NCBI RefSeq assembly: GCF_019237635.1
Contig: NZ_JAFAGS010000002.1
Span: 1 to 38,927 of the forward strand
DNA: 38,927 nucleotides
Direction of reading: 5' to 3'
Origin: Pluralibacter sp.
GTDB taxonomy: Bacteria > Pseudomonadota > Gammaproteobacteria > Enterobacterales > Enterobacteriaceae
Part shown: one piece after another, positions 37,990 through 38,927 of the stretch
How the letters are laid out: each line of letters starts with the position of its first letter
Numbering within the stretch: position 1 is the stretch's first letter
Made by a program: the position numbers and the translations under genes
Notes under the pieces: model-generated
Told to the model about the DNA's origin: nothing
What the model saw: the letters and a program-made list of their open reading frames with translations, nothing else
The model's database searches: none

Positions 37990-38348
37990 CAGACAATCTC
38001 CCGTTGTTCGAATCAGTTACATAAACCTACTTGTTCACACCCCAGTTATGGGGTGTGGCATCACACGGGAAAGTCGTCGTTCAATCCCCACAGAAATATC
38101 CACCAGCAAAAAATGTAATCCTGCCCTGAAGTGCCCTTCTTAAATTACAGAGACTGTTGAAGTAAGCCAAACGGTGATGGGGTGATGGTTGCCACTATTC
38201 CGGCATTAAACTCTCAGTATTCGACACTCTGTAGAGACATCTCCTTCCCACTTGAACAGAGGTGATATGCTCACCTAAGAACAACACTGTCTGGTAATTT
38301 TCAAAGCTCAGCGATATAGACCAAATTCCTGACGCTTCCGTTTTTAGC
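37990..38348. other. Intergenic region between kpsS and the IS element
   Basis: About 360 bases with no credible gene. The only clear structure is the hairpin at 38036-38057. I find no copy of the 3' end of ileX here and no recognisable remnant of a mobility gene. The last nine bases (38340-38348, GTTTTTAGC) would be the target-site copy of the insertion sequence that follows. Confidence 0.6.
38036..38057 (+). terminator. Hairpin after kpsS, possible terminator
   Basis: A perfect 9-bp stem CACACCCCA / TGGGGTGTG with a GTTA loop, 47 bases after kpsS. No T run follows, so it may be a 3'-end stabiliser or part of a Rho-dependent end rather than an intrinsic terminator. Confidence 0.45.
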
Positions 38349-38927
38349 GGCTTTGTTGAATAAATCGAACTTTCAGGAGATGGGCGGATCTGATCGTTAC
38401 AGTCATTTCAGCATCAGATCCTCATGGCAAAGCAAAAGTTTAAAATCACCAACTGGTCAGCCTACAACAAGGCGCTCAGGCAGCGCGGTTCGCTGACGGT
38501 CTGGCTTGATGAGTCTGCCATTGCTGCATGGACTGACAGTGCACCGCCTGAAGGCCGCGGACGACCTCTTCACTACACCGATATGGCTATCACTACGGTT
38601 CTCATGATGAAGCGCGTATTCAACCTGCCACTCCGGGCATTGCAGGGCTTTGTTGATTCGATTTTTACGCTGATGACTCTGTCGTTACGCTGCCCGGACT
38701 ACTCTCTGGTCAGCAAACGGGCGAAGAGCGTCAACATCAGCATAAAAACGCCAACCCGTGGCGAAATCTCGCACCTCGTTATCGACAGTACAGGTCTGAA
38801 AGTCTTCGGCGAAGGTGAATGGAAAGTCAGGCAGCACGGGGCCGACAGGCGCAGAGTGTGGCGCAAGCTTCATCTGGCTGTAGACAGTGCGACGTATGAG
38901 ATTATCTGCGCCGATTTATCACTCAGC
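38349..38927 (+). mobile_element. IS903-type insertion sequence (IS5 family), left part
   Basis: The terminal inverted repeat GGCTTTGTTGAATAAATC (38349-38366) is the 18-base end of IS903-group elements. It is followed after 57 bases by the transposase start. Only about 580 bases are in the window; the full element should be about 1.05 kb. Nine-base target duplications are usual for this group, so GTTTTTAGC should recur just past the right end. Confidence 0.9.
38424..38927 (+). CDS. IS903-type transposase, N-terminal part
   Basis: 168 codons without a stop, running off the right edge. The protein begins MAKQKFKITNWSAYNKALRQ and continues with LTVWLDESAIAAW, RGRPLHYTDMAITTVLMMKR and LRCPDYSLVSKRAK. 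It then has LVIDSTGLKVFGEGEWKVRQHG, which contains the first Asp of the DDE triad. This closely follows the IS903 transposase of the IS5 family. The visible part is intact, so the element may still be active. It flanks the capsule operon on the side away from ileX. Confidence 0.93.
   Translation, partial: MAKQKFKITNWSAYNKALRQRGSLTVWLDESAIAAWTDSAPPEGRGRPLHYTDMAITTVLMMKRVFNLPLRALQGFVDSIFTLMTLSLRCPDYSLVSKRAKSVNISIKTPTRGEISHLVIDSTGLKVFGEGEWKVRQHGADRRRVWRKLHLAVDSATYEIICADLSLS

Noticed and set aside
37990-38348. Right attachment site of an ileX-integrated island
   Set aside because: No stretch matching the 3' end of the tRNA (GGTTCAAACCCAACAGGGGCC) was seen here or elsewhere to the right of the tRNA within the window.

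Overview
The window reads as chromosomal DNA of a member of the Enterobacteriaceae. The block ygiD / ribB / ubiK / hldE / glnE / ygiF / ygiM / cca / uppP / folB / plsY / tsaD / rpsU / dnaG / rpoD / mug / ileX follows the gene order I know from Escherichia coli K-12, and the proteins look closely related. I cannot fix the genus from sequence alone; something near Enterobacter, Citrobacter, Kluyvera or Leclercia would fit.

Layout. (1) 1-5.75 kb: the 5' end of ygiD, an AT-rich gap, then a four-gene chaperone/usher fimbrial operon (major pilin, usher, chaperone, tip adhesin) resembling E. coli ygiL-yqiG-yqiH-yqiI. It sits between ygiD and ribB, where E. coli has zupT. (2) 5.75-22.6 kb: the conserved housekeeping block. 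It includes the FMN riboswitch of ribB with a recognisable promoter, a REP element between ubiK and hldE, a YgiF whose CHAD domain is cut short, and the rpsU-dnaG-rpoD macromolecular synthesis operon. It ends with the ileX tRNA gene (anticodon CAU) and its terminator. (3) 22.7-38 kb: an ABC-transporter-dependent (group 2-like) capsule locus next to ileX, all on the + strand: kpsM, kpsT, kpsE, a small lipoprotein gene, kpsD, kpsF, one very AT-rich 1178-codon gene, kdsA, kpsU, kpsC, kpsS. A 0.7-kb untranslated stretch precedes kpsM and holds an ops-like (RfaH recruitment) element. (4) 38.35 kb to the end: the left part of an IS903-type insertion sequence that runs out of the window.

How it works together. 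KpsF (arabinose-5-phosphate isomerase), KdsA (Kdo-8-phosphate synthase) and KpsU (CMP-Kdo synthetase) give a dedicated CMP-Kdo supply. KpsC and KpsS build the poly-beta-Kdo lipid primer. KpsMT export the polymer across the inner membrane, and KpsE and KpsD carry it to the surface. The serotype-specific part of the locus is essentially one gene, 29514-33050. Its product appears to join a capsule-type GT-B glycosyltransferase domain, a HAD phosphatase domain, and a C-terminal domain resembling the glycan phosphoribosyltransferases that add ribofuranose from PRPP. The prediction is a capsule of alternating Kdo and ribofuranose made by a single polymerase from CMP-Kdo and PRPP. This is the most interesting system in the window. 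The domain calls rest on motif reading and family memory, not on a database search.
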